A DNA stretch of 64,000 nucleotides from BACL27 sp964203235 (GTDB taxonomy: Bacteria; Actinomycetota; Acidimicrobiia; Acidimicrobiales; Ilumatobacteraceae). Positions 16,960 to 25,079 of this stretch are shown here, in pieces. The notes beneath the pieces were generated by a model that ran no database searches, was not told the origin of the DNA, and worked only from the letters and a program-made list of their open reading frames with translations. Each line of letters opens with the position of its first letter. Within the stretch, counting starts at the first letter, position 1. The stretch spans positions 1,121,742 through 1,185,741 of the forward strand of contig CAXNLE010000001.1 of assembly GCA_964203235.1 (NCBI GenBank), given 5' to 3'. The position numbers were made by a program, and so were the translations under genes.

Positions 16960-18000
16960 TTAGTTTCGCTTAGGCGAAAAAGCTCGGTTCGTCCGGCTTG
17001 ACTTAGTTGAAGAAACCAAGCGAGACAATCGCGCGACAAGAATCTCCATCGTCAACTCTTCGCCAAGATCTTTACCTCCTCGCAAGTCAACATCAGCACG
17101 TGCCAATAATTGCACTGCCTGAGATATCCCAGAACTGCCAATGCGCCGATATTGCGTGAGATACTTTTTGCCTTGAAATTCGCTCTTGCCGCCAATTAAA
17201 TTCAACACATCTGCTGGGCTGTGCAATTCTGGCCCATCTAGCCGCATCAATTTCAAATAATGTGTGTGCAGAATCGCCATCACCTGCAGTGGATGAAAAT
17301 CTCCACTTCGTATCATTCGCGTCAACATCTCTAATGCCAATGGTGAATCACCAGCATCTATCGCATCAGTTAGATCCCAAGGCTTGACACTGCCAGCGTC
17401 GCCTAGAAATACTGATACGTCTTGTTTGGTTAATTTCTTGGATGTGCCATACGCAGACACCAACGTGTCAATCAATCCTGGCAAACGCGCTTGGTCTTCG
17501 CCCAACCAGTCAATGATGTCGTTCAACGCAACTGCGTCTACGCTCAACTCAGATTCAGCGAACTTTTCTAAAAACCATGTCACGAGTTCTTGGCGACGCT
17601 GCGGAGGCTCAGTCGCAATAACCGTCGCTCCAGATCGTTTGAGCGCATCACTAATTGATTTTGGCAATTTGCCAGAAGCGCTAACAACTAAATGCGTACT
17701 GTCAGATGGATGCTCGAGATACTTAACGAGTGTCGAAAGTTCACCAACAGTTGCTTCAGAAATTTCTCTAATCACAACAACTCGCTCTTCACCGAATAGC
17801 GACATAGTTTCCGCAGAAGCAACCGCCTGACGAATCGCATTCTCTCGAAGATCTGCGGACGCCGCACCTGCGTCATGTGTTTCTAAGATTGTGCTCCGAC
17901 TCTCTTGTGAGTTCATCGACTTGATTAAGCCGCGGGTGATCTCCGTAACTTTGTCTGAGACAAGCCTTGGGTCGTTACCCGTAATCAAATGAATTGTCAC
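16960..18000 (-). CDS. holA: DNA polymerase III delta subunit (clamp loader)
   Basis: A 346-residue HolA. It opens with IHLITGNDPRLVSDKVTE, has the AAA-like middle (LFGEERVVVIRE, WDLTDAIDAGDSPLALEML) and a C-terminal YRRIGSSGISQAVQLLARADVDLRGG...ELTMEILVARL segment, as in delta subunits that open the beta clamp. I chose GTG 18000 because it overlaps the comEC stop as GTGA and matches the family start; ATG 18060 lies within comEC. The comEC-holA-rpsT order is widespread in actinobacteria. Confidence 0.92.
   Translation of the reverse strand: MTIHLITGNDPRLVSDKVTEITRGLIKSMNSQESRSTILETHDAGAASADLRENAIRQAVASAETMSLFGEERVVVIREISEATVGELSTLVKYLEHPSDSTHLVVSASGKLPKSISDALKRSGATVIATEPPQRRQELVTWFLEKFAESELSVDAVALNDIIDWLGEDQARLPGLIDTLVSAYGTSKKLTKQDVSVFLGDAGSVKPWDLTDAIDAGDSPLALEMLTRMIRSGDFHPLQVMAILHTHYLKLMRLDGPELHSPADVLNLIGGKSEFQGKKYLTQYRRIGSSGISQAVQLLARADVDLRGGKDLGEELTMEILVARLSRLVSSTKSSRTNRAFSPKRN
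16964..16979. terminator. small hairpin between convergent rpsT and holA
   Basis: TTTCGC and GCGAAA pair around a TTAG loop directly after both stop codons. T-rich sequence flanks it only weakly, so a bidirectional terminator role is tentative. Confidence 0.3.
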
Positions 18001-19415
18001 CCCTCTACTCTCGCATCTCTGTGTAGTAACAACAAGATCATTGCCAAAACTGCAACCCACATGCCGAAATTTACGAAACCTGTTGCGCTCAAGTGCTCAC
18101 CGAGTGCGGCTACCCACCAAACCCATCGCACACCGATTAGGACCGGCGACATAACAATCGTGCCCAACGCAGCGAACGCAGTTTGGCTAATCGCACCTGC
18201 GAATAGCGACAACGGTAAACCTGCCAGCATCACTAAAGACGCCACCGGAACAGCCAAAATATTGGCAAGAATTCCAATTGCGGCAGGAACTCCAAAAACA
18301 AAAACAACTGCAGGCGCCACACCGACTTGTGCAGAAATAGTTGCTGCAATTAGTGACGCCAACCAACGCGGACCAGGAACTACGCGTGAGAGAGGGCCCG
18401 ACAATAAACATAATCCTGTCGTTGCGCCGACCGACATGTAATAACCGACAGACCAAGCGAGCAATGGATCAAGAAAAATTGTAACGATCACGGTCATCGC
18501 AAGAATGCGCAATGTTCGCGTTGGTCGACCCAACGAAACCGACAGGGTTGCCACCCCTGCCATCACCGCTGCACGAATCACACTTGGTTCAACTCGAGTG
18601 ATCACGACAAACCAAATCAAGACTCCAATTGTCACGATTAATCTCACTGGTCTTCTTAACCGACGCAGTAATGGCGATAATGCGGTCAGCACAAAAGCCA
18701 CATTTTGCCCCGACACGGCGACAAGATGTGCGAGACCTGATTTTCTAAAAGCCGAGACCATTTGTTTTGACTGTTTTGAGTCATCACCAATTACGAGTCC
18801 TGTAAATAATGAACGCTCATCGAACGGAAATGATTTTGCGCCACTAGATATGAGTCTTCGCACCCGCTGAGCACTGCGATAGATCGGTGATGCAACATAT
18901 CTACGCTCACCGATTGATTCAATTTCAAAATTGCCTTTGATGTGTTTTGAAACCAACCGTTGGGCTTGAACTGGCGAGAGTTTGTTTCGCCAGCCTGACA
19001 CAATTATAGTTTCGCCCACATTTGTATTGCTTAAGCGCCATGACGGTCGCCCATATGCATAGACGACAAATCTGTCGCCTGAAATATCGAGAACTATTTG
19101 AGTAGCCGCCCCGACTCGTTGCGGGTCGGTGATTACGCGAGCAACCCCAGAATATTGACCAAGTTCAACACGATGCAGTTCTCTAATCGCCCTCGAACTA
19201 TTAATAAAACCCAAAACAGCAAAGACGACGCAAATTACGAACGGCGTCAATTTACTTCTGGCGATGACCATCGTCATAAGTATCGAGAAGATCGCGACAC
19301 CAGCAACAAGTGCTGTGATTAAAGTTTTCTCAACCGCGCGAGTGGCACACACTGTTGATATTGCTAATCCAACGATGAACCAATCAGAACGCCGAAGATC
19401 GTACGATTGAGTCAT
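17997..19415 (-). CDS. comEC: ComEC/Rec2 competence membrane channel, short form
   Basis: A 472-residue polytopic membrane protein. The middle and C-terminus carry the Competence domain: GLAHLVAVSGQNVAFVLTAL, RVEPSVIRAAVMAGVATL, SVGYYMSVGATTGL, the last followed by more spans. Classical ComEC has 700-800 residues with a C-terminal metallo-beta-lactamase nuclease domain; that domain is absent here because the frame ends by overlapping holA. ComEC conducts single-stranded DNA across the membrane during transformation. Its ATG overlaps the ATG of the divergent membrane gene at 19414. ComEA is encoded nearby, supporting a DNA-uptake role. Confidence 0.9.
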   Translation of the reverse strand: MTQSYDLRRSDWFIVGLAISTVCATRAVEKTLITALVAGVAIFSILMTMVIARSKLTPFVICVVFAVLGFINSSRAIRELHRVELGQYSGVARVITDPQRVGAATQIVLDISGDRFVVYAYGRPSWRLSNTNVGETIIVSGWRNKLSPVQAQRLVSKHIKGNFEIESIGERRYVASPIYRSAQRVRRLISSGAKSFPFDERSLFTGLVIGDDSKQSKQMVSAFRKSGLAHLVAVSGQNVAFVLTALSPLLRRLRRPVRLIVTIGVLIWFVVITRVEPSVIRAAVMAGVATLSVSLGRPTRTLRILAMTVIVTIFLDPLLAWSVGYYMSVGATTGLCLLSGPLSRVVPGPRWLASLIAATISAQVGVAPAVVFVFGVPAAIGILANILAVPVASLVMLAGLPLSLFAGAISQTAFAALGTIVMSPVLIGVRWVWWVAALGEHLSATGFVNFGMWVAVLAMILLLLHRDARVEG

Positions 19416-19857
19416 GGCAAAAGTCGCACGAAAAACTCAAAAAACTTCGCCAGCCGTGCTTGACGGCATAGATGCTCACCGCAACACTGTGCGCACGATG
19501 GGTGGGTTTTTTGCAATCGCGCTTTCAATTGCGGTTCTGATTGTCGGTTTGTTGTTGCTTGTGCTGCCAGGTTCGATTACTGGAGTTCCGGGTTTTGTTT
19601 TGACCGTAATTGCCTTGCCAACTTTGCCTCTGTTTGGAGTTCCTGCCACTGGCGGATTTGTCCGTTACGTCTTGAGTCTGATCTCGAGTCTTTTTTTGTG
19701 GTGGGTTATCGGTCATTACGCCGCACGCCGAGCGATTCAATCAACGATTTCAAGTTGGCCAGAGTGGCTTCGCGAATTTCGACCTTTAGCAATTGGTGTT
19801 GTATTGGGTTCAATAATTTCGCTTGCCCTCGCAGCGGCAGTACTCGGGGTTATCTGA
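19414..19857 (+). CDS. small multi-span membrane protein, function unknown
   Basis: A 147-residue protein with a charged N-terminus (1-30) and about four hydrophobic stretches (31-52, 54-68, 77-98, 121-146). I recognise no family. The ATG shares two bases with the comEC start codon on the other strand (CATG at 19413-19416), leaving no intergenic promoter space; an alternative internal ATG is at 19498. It separates comEC from comEA and converges on comEA with a 4-nt gap. Coding is plausible from its length and hydrophobic pattern. Confidence 0.6.
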   Translation: MAKVARKTQKTSPAVLDGIDAHRNTVRTMGGFFAIALSIAVLIVGLLLLVLPGSITGVPGFVLTVIALPTLPLFGVPATGGFVRYVLSLISSLFLWWVIGHYAARRAIQSTISSWPEWLREFRPLAIGVVLGSIISLALAAAVLGVI

Positions 19858-19861
19858 AGCA

Positions 19862-20554
19862 CTAGTTCACGCGTGCTTGCGGCAAAATTTCACTTAACTT
19901 TGCTGGTCCGATACCGCGAACGTTTAATAAGTCTTCGACAGTTTTGAATCCACCGTTTTTTTGACGAAATTCGATTATTGCTTTTGCGGTCGACGGCCCA
20001 ACACCTGCAAGTTGTTCAAGTTCGATCGCAGTTGCTGTGTTGATATTGATGCTGATTTGTATTTCACTATTTGTTGAATTATTTGAGCTGTTTGAATTGT
20101 TAGAATTGGCGGATCTGGGTTGAACAATTATGTGTGGTTTTTCGTTTCGCTTCGGGATATAAATCTGTTCACCCTCACTAAGCAACATCGCTAAGTTGAC
20201 CGAATCTAGGTCTGCTTGCGCTGTGGCGCCACCGGCAGCAATTACACCGTCATTAATTCGCGCCCCAACACGTAACTGATATACACCAGGTGTCTTAACT
20301 GCCCCAGCGATATGCACAGTTAACTCTGTAACTAGTTCAATCTTCTGCGGCGAACTCAACGCAAAACTCAAAGTCGTGGCAGTACTAGCAATCGGAATCG
20401 AATCTTCGGGTGGAGGTGGCGGAACTCTCAATAACCACCAGCCTGCCAACGCAACTGCAATCAGACTCAAAACAGAGCCAATTAAACGTGACAAACCAAA
20501 CCATTTGATTGTGGTTTTCACTTTTATAAATGCTGAATAAATTTGTTTCATCAC
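19862..20554 (-). CDS. comEA: ComEA-like DNA-binding competence protein
   Basis: A 230-residue protein anchored by one N-terminal span (about 25-45). Then comes an SLBB domain (VHIAGAVKTPGVYQLRVGAR, residues about 85-105), an Asn/Ser-rich low-complexity linker (about 150-170), and a C-terminal helix-hairpin-helix pair (INTATAIELEQLAGVGPSTAKAI and LLNVRGIGPAKLSEI). ComEA binds incoming double-stranded DNA outside the membrane and hands it to ComEC. The comEC gene lies 440 nt away on the same strand, separated by one opposite-strand gene. Confidence 0.92.
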   Translation of the reverse strand: MMKQIYSAFIKVKTTIKWFGLSRLIGSVLSLIAVALAGWWLLRVPPPPPEDSIPIASTATTLSFALSSPQKIELVTELTVHIAGAVKTPGVYQLRVGARINDGVIAAGGATAQADLDSVNLAMLLSEGEQIYIPKRNEKPHIIVQPRSANSNNSNSSNNSTNSEIQISININTATAIELEQLAGVGPSTAKAIIEFRQKNGGFKTVEDLLNVRGIGPAKLSEILPQARVN

Positions 20555-20601
20555 CCAATGTGGGCAACAGCCCCGACATGAGGCTTAACAAAATTTACTT
20601 T

Positions 20602-21306
20602 TTAGAAAAGCCTTGCGGTCAACTTTTTGCGGTAGTCGTTAGTTCGCGGATCATTTGGTCCCATTTTTTCTAAAACATCGAGATAACTCTGTTTTGCCTC
20701 GTCTTCAGACTTCACTCGCTCTAATAACTCTGTTAATACCTTGTCATAATCATCAGCAGGCACAAATGCCGCTCGCGCCGCAGCCACAGCAACACGCACC
20801 CGTTGCGTCTCGGGGATTGTCTTTAGAATTTCAAGAGCCGCTGAACAATCGTTACGAGCCACGAGTAATTCAGCAAGCGCAATCACTACCGCTTCATTGG
20901 CTGGCTCGGCTTCTAATGCTTGACGCAAACTGGCTTCGTCACCCTTGGCTAGTAAGCCTTTTACATCTACTGCGACAACTTCTGGCAGAAGTTTATTTAC
21001 AAACTCACTCACAACATGTTCTGGTTGAGCACCGACAAAACCATCGAGAATCTTTCCGTCTTTCATCGCATAGACAGCAGGTATCGACTGGGCCTGAAAT
21101 GCTTGGGCTATCTGTGGGCATTTATCAACATCGACTTTCGCCAAAATGACTTGACCCTTTGTCGCTGCAACCAATTTTTCAAGAATTGGACCAAGAGTTT
21201 TGCACGGCCCACACCATGGAGCCCACAAATCAACGATCACCGGAAAGATCATTGATTTATCTATTACTTCTTTTTGAAAAGTCTCATCCAATACATCAAT
21301 CGCCAT
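20602..21306 (-). CDS. thioredoxin-TPR co-chaperone (CnoX/YbbN-like)
   Basis: A 234-residue cytosolic protein: thioredoxin domain with WAPWCGPC (C32, C35) in the first 105 residues, then TPR-like helices (GDEASLRQALEAEPANEAVVIALAELL, GPNDPRTNDYRKKLTARLF). This is the CnoX/YbbN architecture; E. coli YbbN lacks one active-site Cys, while this one has both and could be redox active. These proteins protect clients from oxidation and deliver them to GroEL/DnaK. It is a stand-alone gene between comEA and a divergent phosphotransferase. Confidence 0.88.
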   Translation of the reverse strand: MAIDVLDETFQKEVIDKSMIFPVIVDLWAPWCGPCKTLGPILEKLVAATKGQVILAKVDVDKCPQIAQAFQAQSIPAVYAMKDGKILDGFVGAQPEHVVSEFVNKLLPEVVAVDVKGLLAKGDEASLRQALEAEPANEAVVIALAELLVARNDCSAALEILKTIPETQRVRVAVAAARAAFVPADDYDKVLTELLERVKSEDEAKQSYLDVLEKMGPNDPRTNDYRKKLTARLF

Positions 21307-21383
21307 GCATCAAACGATAGTGCTGGTGAACCGTTTAATCGCAAGTGGCACGACACATCGCTGATTGGCTAGGTTGTTTATCA

Positions 21384-22424
21384 ATGAGCGACACAGTCAG
21401 TGCTGGTATTGACTCACCTAACGTTACGAAATGGCTCGAGGCAAATGTCGAAGGTGCACAGGGTCCATTTAAGTTCGAATTTATTGCAGGCGGGCATTCA
21501 AATTTAACTTTTTCGGTTCGCGACGCAAATCAGAATCATTACGTGTTGCGTCGCCCACCACTTAGCCACGGTCTTGCCAGTGCTCACGACATGGGTCGCG
21601 AGCATCGAATGATTGACGCATTGCAAAATTCGAACGTTCCAGTACCCCGAACCAGAGGGTTATGTAATGACATTAAAGTCAATGGTGCACCGTTTTATGT
21701 AATGAATTTCGTTGAAGGGCACATCATCCGCGATAGCACAATCGCTGAGAACGTCTTGACCGCGCAAACCCGAACTCGTGCCAGCGAATCGCTGGTTGAA
21801 ACTCTGACAAAAATTCATGCCGTCGATGTTTCTAAAGTTGGATTGCAAGATTTCAGTCGCCACGAGGGCTACATAGCAAGACAACTTAAGCGGTGGTACG
21901 GGCAATGGAATGCGCAGAAAACCCGTGAACTTTCGTCAATTGATCGCGTGCATGAAGAACTTGCAAAGCGAATTCCAGAGCAGGGCCAAGCAACAATTGT
22001 GCACGGCGATTATCGCTTAGATAACTGCATTGTCAGTTCTCAAGGAGAAATTCAAGCCGTCTTAGATTGGGAGATCTGCACACTTGGTGACCCACTTGCA
22101 GATCTCGGTCTGCTCACTGTCTATTGGACTGGCCCAGGTGACGAGCCTTCTCCGTGGATGTCGCAGTACACAACCGTCAGCGGATTTTTAAACCGCAACG
22201 ATCTAATCGCGCACTACGCAAAAATTACTGGTCGAGATATTTCAAATATCGAGTTTTACCGTGCCTTCGCATATTGGAAACTCGCCTGCATCGTTGAAGG
22301 CGTTTACGCTCGCTACTTAGGCGGCGCACTCGGAGAAAAAACTGCAGCAGAACTAGAGCCGTTCAAATTGCAGACCGAGGCTGCAGCGAATAGCGCCGAA
22401 GTTGCACTATCGCGCCTAAACTGA
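21384..22424 (+). CDS. phosphotransferase-family kinase (APH fold, ACAD10/11-like)
   Basis: A 346-residue protein with the aminoglycoside-phosphotransferase fold: GGHSNLTFSV (nucleotide loop), YVLRRPP (Lys position replaced by Arg-Arg context), the catalytic HGDYRLDNCIV, and the metal site VLDWEICTLGDPLADLG. This set is shared with the kinase domain of ACAD10/11, which phosphorylates 4-hydroxyacyl-CoAs, and with many actinobacterial proteins linked to acyl-CoA metabolism. ATG 21384 begins the conserved part; an in-frame start at 21345 lacks support. The PAC2 gene follows 7 nt after the stop. Confidence 0.85.
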   Translation: MSDTVSAGIDSPNVTKWLEANVEGAQGPFKFEFIAGGHSNLTFSVRDANQNHYVLRRPPLSHGLASAHDMGREHRMIDALQNSNVPVPRTRGLCNDIKVNGAPFYVMNFVEGHIIRDSTIAENVLTAQTRTRASESLVETLTKIHAVDVSKVGLQDFSRHEGYIARQLKRWYGQWNAQKTRELSSIDRVHEELAKRIPEQGQATIVHGDYRLDNCIVSSQGEIQAVLDWEICTLGDPLADLGLLTVYWTGPGDEPSPWMSQYTTVSGFLNRNDLIAHYAKITGRDISNIEFYRAFAYWKLACIVEGVYARYLGGALGEKTAAELEPFKLQTEAAANSAEVALSRLN

Positions 22425-22431
22425 GGACCAA

Positions 22432-23307
22432 ATGGATAAGCCATACACGATTCTTGGTGATCTTCCAGAGATTAATGATCCACTTTTAGTTGTGATGATG
22501 TCTGGCTGGATCGACACAAGTTCAGCAGCCGCAAACGCAATGGAGTCGATTTCTAAAGAAATAAAGGCCAAAGCGATAATTTCTTTCGACAACGACACTT
22601 TTGTCGACTACCGCGCACGACGCCCAATCATGGAGTTGCGCGAAGGCGTGAATACAAAATTGATTTGGTCCACTCCCGAGATTTCGCTTGGCCAAGACAT
22701 CAATGGCAAAGATGTATTGCTGTTAACTGGCCCAGAGCCAGACACTCGCTGGCACCTTTTTGCTGAAACTGTGGCCGACATTAGCATCGAGTTCGGCGTG
22801 CGACGAATGATCGGAATCGGGGCTTATCCGTTCGCCACCCCGCACACTCGTGCGGTTTATATCTCATGCACTTCGCCTGACAAAGAACTAGTTGCAAATT
22901 TGCCATACATTAAAAGTTCGGTAGATGTACCTGCTGGTATGGCAGCAGCGATTGAACATTCGCTTCACAATAGAAAAATTCAGGCTCTCGGATTATGGGC
23001 CCGCGTGCCACACTATGTCGCATCAATGCCCTACCCCGCTGCCTCGGCCGCCTTGCTTTCTGCGCTCTGTGATACGGGTGGCATCTCAATTGATGTTTCT
23101 GACATGCGCGAGCAGGCCAATACTCAACGCGAGCGACTAGACCAATTGATTGCTGGCAACACTGATCATTCACAAATGTTGACTCAACTTGAACAAAGTT
23201 TTGATGAGCAAATTGCGAACGGTACAACCGAGATTAATTTCGGAGGACCAATACCAAGCGGCGACGAAATCGCTGCTGAATTCGAAAAGTATTTACGCGA
23301 GCGCTAA
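22432..23307 (+). CDS. PAC2-family protein
   Basis: The 291-residue product shows the PAC2 pattern: MSGWIDTSSAAANAMESI, IISFDNDTFVDYRARRP, LLTGPEPDTRWHLFAETVAD, IGIGAYPFATPHTRAV, and the VPHYVASMPYPAASAALLSAL segment. PAC2 proteins resemble proteasome-assembly chaperones; in actinobacteria their role is not established. SD GAGGACC precedes ATG 22432. It is cotranscribed with the upstream kinase and converges on the HDAC-like gene. Confidence 0.88.
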   Translation: MDKPYTILGDLPEINDPLLVVMMSGWIDTSSAAANAMESISKEIKAKAIISFDNDTFVDYRARRPIMELREGVNTKLIWSTPEISLGQDINGKDVLLLTGPEPDTRWHLFAETVADISIEFGVRRMIGIGAYPFATPHTRAVYISCTSPDKELVANLPYIKSSVDVPAGMAAAIEHSLHNRKIQALGLWARVPHYVASMPYPAASAALLSALCDTGGISIDVSDMREQANTQRERLDQLIAGNTDHSQMLTQLEQSFDEQIANGTTEINFGGPIPSGDEIAAEFEKYLRER

Positions 23308-23334
23308 AAACTAAATAGCGCATTAATTAGCGCG

Positions 23335-24384
23335 CTAACTAGCGCGAGCGAGACCGTGCAACCAAGACTGCACATTGACACCGAGAGCATTTACGTCATA
23401 GCCGCCCTCTTGCAATACAACCGTTGGCAAATTAAGTTGAGCAACTAGCGCGCCACACCTGTCGTACCCCGGAGTCGTCAAAGATAGGTCACTAATCGGA
23501 TCAGTCATAAATGTGTCAAGACCGAGTGAAACGATCAGCATTGACGGACCAAATTTTTTGATGCTTTCGCATGCTCGCTCAAGAGATTTCAAATAAGTGT
23601 CGTCGTCGGTGCGCGCCGCGAGTGGCAAGTTAAGCGTTGAACCTAATCCCTTACTCGAACCAGTTTCATCGGCATAGCCAGTGAAATACGGGTATGCCCT
23701 CGCAGGGTCGCCGTGCAACGAAACGAATTGCACATCGTCACGCTCATAAAAAATCTGTTGAGTGCCATTGCCATGGTGATAGTCGACATCAAGCACAGTT
23801 ACCTTGGTGCCAGTAGTACTTGCGACATGATGTGCCACAATCGCAGCGTTGTTGAAAAAACAATATCCACCGTACAAATCAGTAGTTGCGTGATGACCTG
23901 GCGGACGACATAGACCGTAACTAAATCTCTCGCCGTCTAAAACAATTTGAGTCGCACTCATCGCAACATCAACCGCACCGCGGGCCGCTTCGTATGTTCC
24001 CATAGTTAACGGGGTCGTAGTCTCAAAACACCACCAACCCAATTTGCCGTTGACTGACTCTGGTTCGACCCGCTCACCCATGTGTTCGCGCAGATTTGAT
24101 TTGAAAAACATGTCAGGCACAACTTCGCGCACTTCTTTTACATCGCGTTGATAATCAGCCCACGCTGTCGATAAAAACCGCAGTAAACCCGGATTATGAA
24201 TTTTTGTGATCGGCTCAGTACCCCACGCTGTCGGCGATACAAAGTCGAAAGACTTGTCGGCCGCTAAAGTTTCGCGAATCTTTTCAGCCCGACCCGTATG
24301 TTCAAAGGGCGAATGCGCAGATGACCTCTCAATTTCGACTTCTGGGTTATGCAACAAATGTGCCGGTGTATAAACAACTTTCAT
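23335..24384 (-). CDS. histone deacetylase-superfamily amidohydrolase (class II/APAH-like)
   Basis: A 349-residue zinc amidohydrolase. The active-site signatures are CRPPGHHATTDLYGGYCFFNNAAI and VTVLDVDYHHGNGTQQIFYERDDVQFVS (charge relay plus Asp/His zinc ligands) and, later, LIVSLGLDTFMTDP. Bacterial members deacetylate polyamines, acetoin-pathway enzymes or other acetyl-amides; the specificity cannot be read here. SD GAGGACG lies 5 nt from the ATG. The next gene downstream on the same strand is opposite in function; the upstream one (DsbA-fold) ends elsewhere, so it is probably a single gene unit. Confidence 0.9.
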   Translation of the reverse strand: MKVVYTPAHLLHNPEVEIERSSAHSPFEHTGRAEKIRETLAADKSFDFVSPTAWGTEPITKIHNPGLLRFLSTAWADYQRDVKEVREVVPDMFFKSNLREHMGERVEPESVNGKLGWWCFETTTPLTMGTYEAARGAVDVAMSATQIVLDGERFSYGLCRPPGHHATTDLYGGYCFFNNAAIVAHHVASTTGTKVTVLDVDYHHGNGTQQIFYERDDVQFVSLHGDPARAYPYFTGYADETGSSKGLGSTLNLPLAARTDDDTYLKSLERACESIKKFGPSMLIVSLGLDTFMTDPISDLSLTTPGYDRCGALVAQLNLPTVVLQEGGYDVNALGVNVQSWLHGLARAS

Positions 24385-24415
24385 GGCGTCCTCATTCTTG
24401 ATTTCTAGTTTAAAT

Positions 24416-25054
24416 CTATGTTAAATCCAGGGATTTTCGTGCACGCTTGAACTCTGCCATTCCTGGGGTTGTCGCAACTGTCTCAATCGCATCCCAAAAT
24501 TTAGTGGCTTCGTCACCGCGCGGAATCTTCCAAATCACTGGTCCAAAAAAAGTTCCCTCTGACGCAGTCCCCGGTTTGAAAGTGAGAATCGGAGCGCCGA
24601 GATCTTTGCCCGCTCGCGAGATTGCCAGGTCTGTCTCAAAACGGATTATTGGCGTATGCGTTTCGTCATCGTAAGCATCAGCCCATCGCGTGGGCAATGA
24701 ATGGCTTTCTAAAATTTCAGTAAACACACCATGCGGGTCAGTATCAGAACCCTTGCGTTTTTTTAAATTGTGATACGACGTGCCAAACGCAGTGTAAAAC
24801 TTTCTTACACCCTCGTTGCCTTCAGATGCGCGGGCTGCGCTTGCAACGCGCAAAGTAGCCAGACCAAACTCATGAATCACTTTGTGATACTCATCATCGG
24901 GTGCATAACCGCGATCACCGTTGATCATGGCCAGTGAAAGAAACTTCCACGAAACTTCGTAGTTCCTAATGCTTGCTACTTCTGTAACCCAACGCGAAGT
25001 TGCCCATGCCCACGGGCATCCCGGGTCAAAGAAAAATTCTAAATCTGCCATCAA
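24416..25054 (-). CDS. DsbA-fold protein, Rv2466c-like (mycothiol-dependent nitroreductase family)
   Basis: A 212-residue thioredoxin-fold protein with an inserted helical domain. It begins ADLEFFFDPGCPWAWATSRWV; M. tuberculosis Rv2466c, a mycothiol-dependent reductase that activates nitro prodrugs, has CPWC in this place. Here the second Cys is Ala (CPWA), leaving one active-site Cys as in monothiol mycoredoxin chemistry. The C-terminal GAPILTFKPGTASEGTFFGPVIWKIPRGDEA segment matches the family. An ATG one codon downstream is equally possible. It lies downstream of infB on the same strand (25-nt gap). Confidence 0.8.
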   Translation of the reverse strand: MMADLEFFFDPGCPWAWATSRWVTEVASIRNYEVSWKFLSLAMINGDRGYAPDDEYHKVIHEFGLATLRVASAARASEGNEGVRKFYTAFGTSYHNLKKRKGSDTDPHGVFTEILESHSLPTRWADAYDDETHTPIIRFETDLAISRAGKDLGAPILTFKPGTASEGTFFGPVIWKIPRGDEATKFWDAIETVATTPGMAEFKRARKSLDLT

Positions 25055-25079
25055 TACAGATTAGACGCTTTACCCAAAC

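Noticed and set aside
23312..23345. TTAGCGCGCTAA palindrome and repeated TAGCGC between two convergent genes
   Set aside because: No T tract on either side and part of it is coding; not enough for a terminator or operator call.
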